Shown one piece after another: positions 62,971 through 64,000 of a DNA stretch of 64,000 nt; within the stretch, counting starts at the first letter, position 1, and every line of letters begins with the position of its first letter. The translations under genes and the position numbers were made by a program. The stretch is from Aurantibrevibacter litoralis. Lineage in GTDB: Bacteria > Bacteroidota > Bacteroidia > Flavobacteriales > Flavobacteriaceae. The stretch is from NCBI RefSeq assembly GCF_034651555.1, contig NZ_JAYEEQ010000002.1, positions 301,068 to 365,067 of the forward strand. The letters are read 5' to 3'. The notes below the pieces were generated by a model that saw nothing but the letters and a program-made list of their open reading frames with translations, did no database searches and was not told the DNA's origin.

Positions 62971-63321
62971 CTAATTTATTGATTTTTTGTACAGAGCCTT
63001 GGCTTCTTCATCCAATGTAGGTTCTAGCTTTTTTAAACGCTCTAGTAGGTTCATAGAGGTGTGCCGAACGGTAAGAATGCAGATGGCATCTTTAATGATA
63101 TCACATACCAGATAATGTTTCTGAACCGGATAAACCACAAATCTAGATGAAATGTTTTTATTGGGTTTTAAAAGCCCCTCATTCTCCTGCAAAAGCTTAA
63201 AACAATCCTCTATGCAAGGCATATATTTTAAAGCCGTTTGTTCTCCCCATTCAGCAGCGGAATACTCATAAATCTCTTGGAGATCATCCAGCGTTCTTGA
63301 GGTAAGAAGTAGCTTTTTCAT
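62971..63321 (-). CDS. ParE-type toxin (RelE/ParE superfamily)
   Basis: A 116-aa toxin: LLTSRTLDDLQEIYEYSAAEWGEQTALKY is the opening helical pair, then CFKLLQENEGLLKP and ISSRFVVYPVQKHYLVCDIIKDAICILTVRH, the typical ParE beta sheet. Members inhibit gyrase or cleave RNA. It is extended at the C-terminus by about 20 residues (KKLEPTLDEEAKALYKKSIN). Its start directly abuts the stop of the antitoxin gene, indicating one mRNA. Confidence 0.85.
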   Translation of the reverse strand: MKKLLLTSRTLDDLQEIYEYSAAEWGEQTALKYMPCIEDCFKLLQENEGLLKPNKNISSRFVVYPVQKHYLVCDIIKDAICILTVRHTSMNLLERLKKLEPTLDEEAKALYKKSIN

Positions 63322-63585
63322 TTACGATTGACTTTTCCGGTGCGCCTTCAGATCGGCCATAAGATTACCAGAAAACTCTCGAGTTCTTCCATGTATAATA
63401 TCCTGATAGCCTTCTATAATCGTAGCGCGAAGAGACATGGCTTCCTGACGATCACGTTCATGGCGGATAAGGTCACGAACATATTCACTGGGTGTTGCAT
63501 AAAGTGTTCCATTTCCAGATTGACTGGAAACAAATTTCTTCATTTCATCTGTTAAAGCAATATTTAAAGATTCAGTTTTGGCCAT
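63322..63585 (-). CDS. ParD-type ribbon-helix-helix antitoxin
   Basis: An 87-aa antitoxin; start chosen at ATG 63585 because the upstream 53 codons look noncoding. The N-terminal ESLNIALTDEMKKFVSSQ is the RHH strand and helix; SEYVRDLIRHERDRQEA is the second helix, matching ParD/CopG. The rest (IIEGYQDIIHGRTREFS) is the toxin-binding tail. Antitoxin first, toxin second, with no gap, is usual for parDE. The genes are flanked by REP-like repeats. Confidence 0.87.
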   Translation of the reverse strand: MAKTESLNIALTDEMKKFVSSQSGNGTLYATPSEYVRDLIRHERDRQEAMSLRATIIEGYQDIIHGRTREFSGNLMADLKAHRKSQS

Positions 63586-64000
63586 AAAATCATCCTTTTT
63601 GATTAACAATACAAATAAAGCAAATATAGCAAATTCTTCATATAATATCAATATTTGAAGGGAATAACCTCTCCCCGGCTCCGCACGATTCCTTTCGTAT
63701 GGCATATCCACAATCACTCGGACATCACCAAACGTAGATAGCACGGATCTGCTTCCCGTTTATACCAAACGAAGAAAGTTGGTGATAACCAACTACAAAA
63801 AGCCGTAGATATCTGCCTATTGCATAATGAGCCACCACCTATATTTGTTTTGTAAGACAACAGGGGGTATTATACTATCGGATGTTTTCAGGGATTTTAA
63901 AAAGTTCATGTCAAAAAGAATTATTGACTTAGGCATTTAATTACTAATATTTTTGATATAACAAGGTTGTGCCTGCACCATCCTCTGCATTAGGTTGTCA
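63586..64000. other. 415-bp end of window
   Basis: Contains the REP-like copy 7. The rest is AT-rich and has no recognisable frame; the frame upstream of the antitoxin gene in phase looks noncoding. Confidence 0.4.
63733..63765. repeat. REP-like palindrome 7, diverged
   Basis: cgtagatagcacggat-ctgc-ttcccgtttatac, a degraded core, but followed by the same aacgaagaaagttggt tail. Confidence 0.5.

Overview
The window reads as chromosome of a member of the Flavobacteriaceae (Bacteroidota). Coding sequence is dense and AT-rich. Exported proteins carry Bacteroidota-style signal peptides or lipoboxes, several start regions have the phylum-specific -7 element TAnnTTTG, the tmRNA encodes the tag GENNYALAA, and an outer-membrane beta-barrel protein and a GH/CE polysaccharide cluster are present. 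The genus cannot be fixed from sequence alone.

Layout. (1) 0-19.8 kb is mostly core: mdh, an Hsp20 chaperone, gyrB, asnB, exported proteins of the DUF6588, DUF2911 and DUF885 types, an MFS permease, a TonB-receptor-like barrel paired with a 1008-aa TPR protein, and a divergent ftsE-like ATPase. An amidohydrolase gene has lost its middle and keeps only its two ends. (2) 19.8-30.8 kb, all on the minus strand, is a cell-envelope module: a tiny lipoprotein, a TPR histidine kinase, a response regulator, then an eight-gene run of M48 protease, ABCG-like ABC transporter, WHy lipoprotein, WG-repeat protein, CsgG-like protein, small lipoprotein, DUF6175-like protein and a C-terminally charged protein. 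(3) 31.0-35.4 kb holds the most unusual locus. A 1169-aa membrane protein joins a NACHT/STAND NTPase, several membrane segments, a LecA (PA-IL)-like lectin fold and a glycerophosphodiester phosphodiesterase. It converges tail to tail, 2 nt apart, with an unrecognised coiled-coil protein. This is a candidate undescribed conflict or envelope-surveillance system. (4) 35.7-42.2 kb is core again: polyphosphate glucokinase, typA/bipA, kdsA, a PHP phosphoesterase and a LOR/SDH-like dehydrogenase.

(5) 42.3-47.9 kb is an accessory island at the tmRNA gene. A probable Flavo-1-like RNA precedes ssrA. The 3' end of ssrA recurs 3.7 kb downstream as a degenerate att-like copy. Two tandem units can be seen, each with a hipB-like gene at its left end, a toxin-antitoxin module (AbiE in the first, HigBA in the second) and a shared tail repeat at its right end. 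The first hipB is decayed and lies beside an IS982-family insertion sequence. No integrase is visible. (6) 48.1-60.8 kb carries a DUF4377-NlpE-META lipoprotein and a seven-gene plus-strand glycan cluster: GH95, two GH43 and four CE1-type esterase genes holding five esterase domains, the last gene being a fused double esterase. No SusC/SusD pair is present. (7) 60.8-64 kb has a small membrane protein, SnoaL-like and PhnB-like proteins, a ParDE-type toxin-antitoxin pair and a cluster of seven REP-like palindromes.

Functionally, the kinase/regulator pair may control the neighbouring envelope operon, and the GH/CE cluster probably removes acyl, arabinosyl/xylosyl and fucosyl/galactosyl side groups from a xylan-like glycan. 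All functional statements are from reading the sequence; no database search was run.
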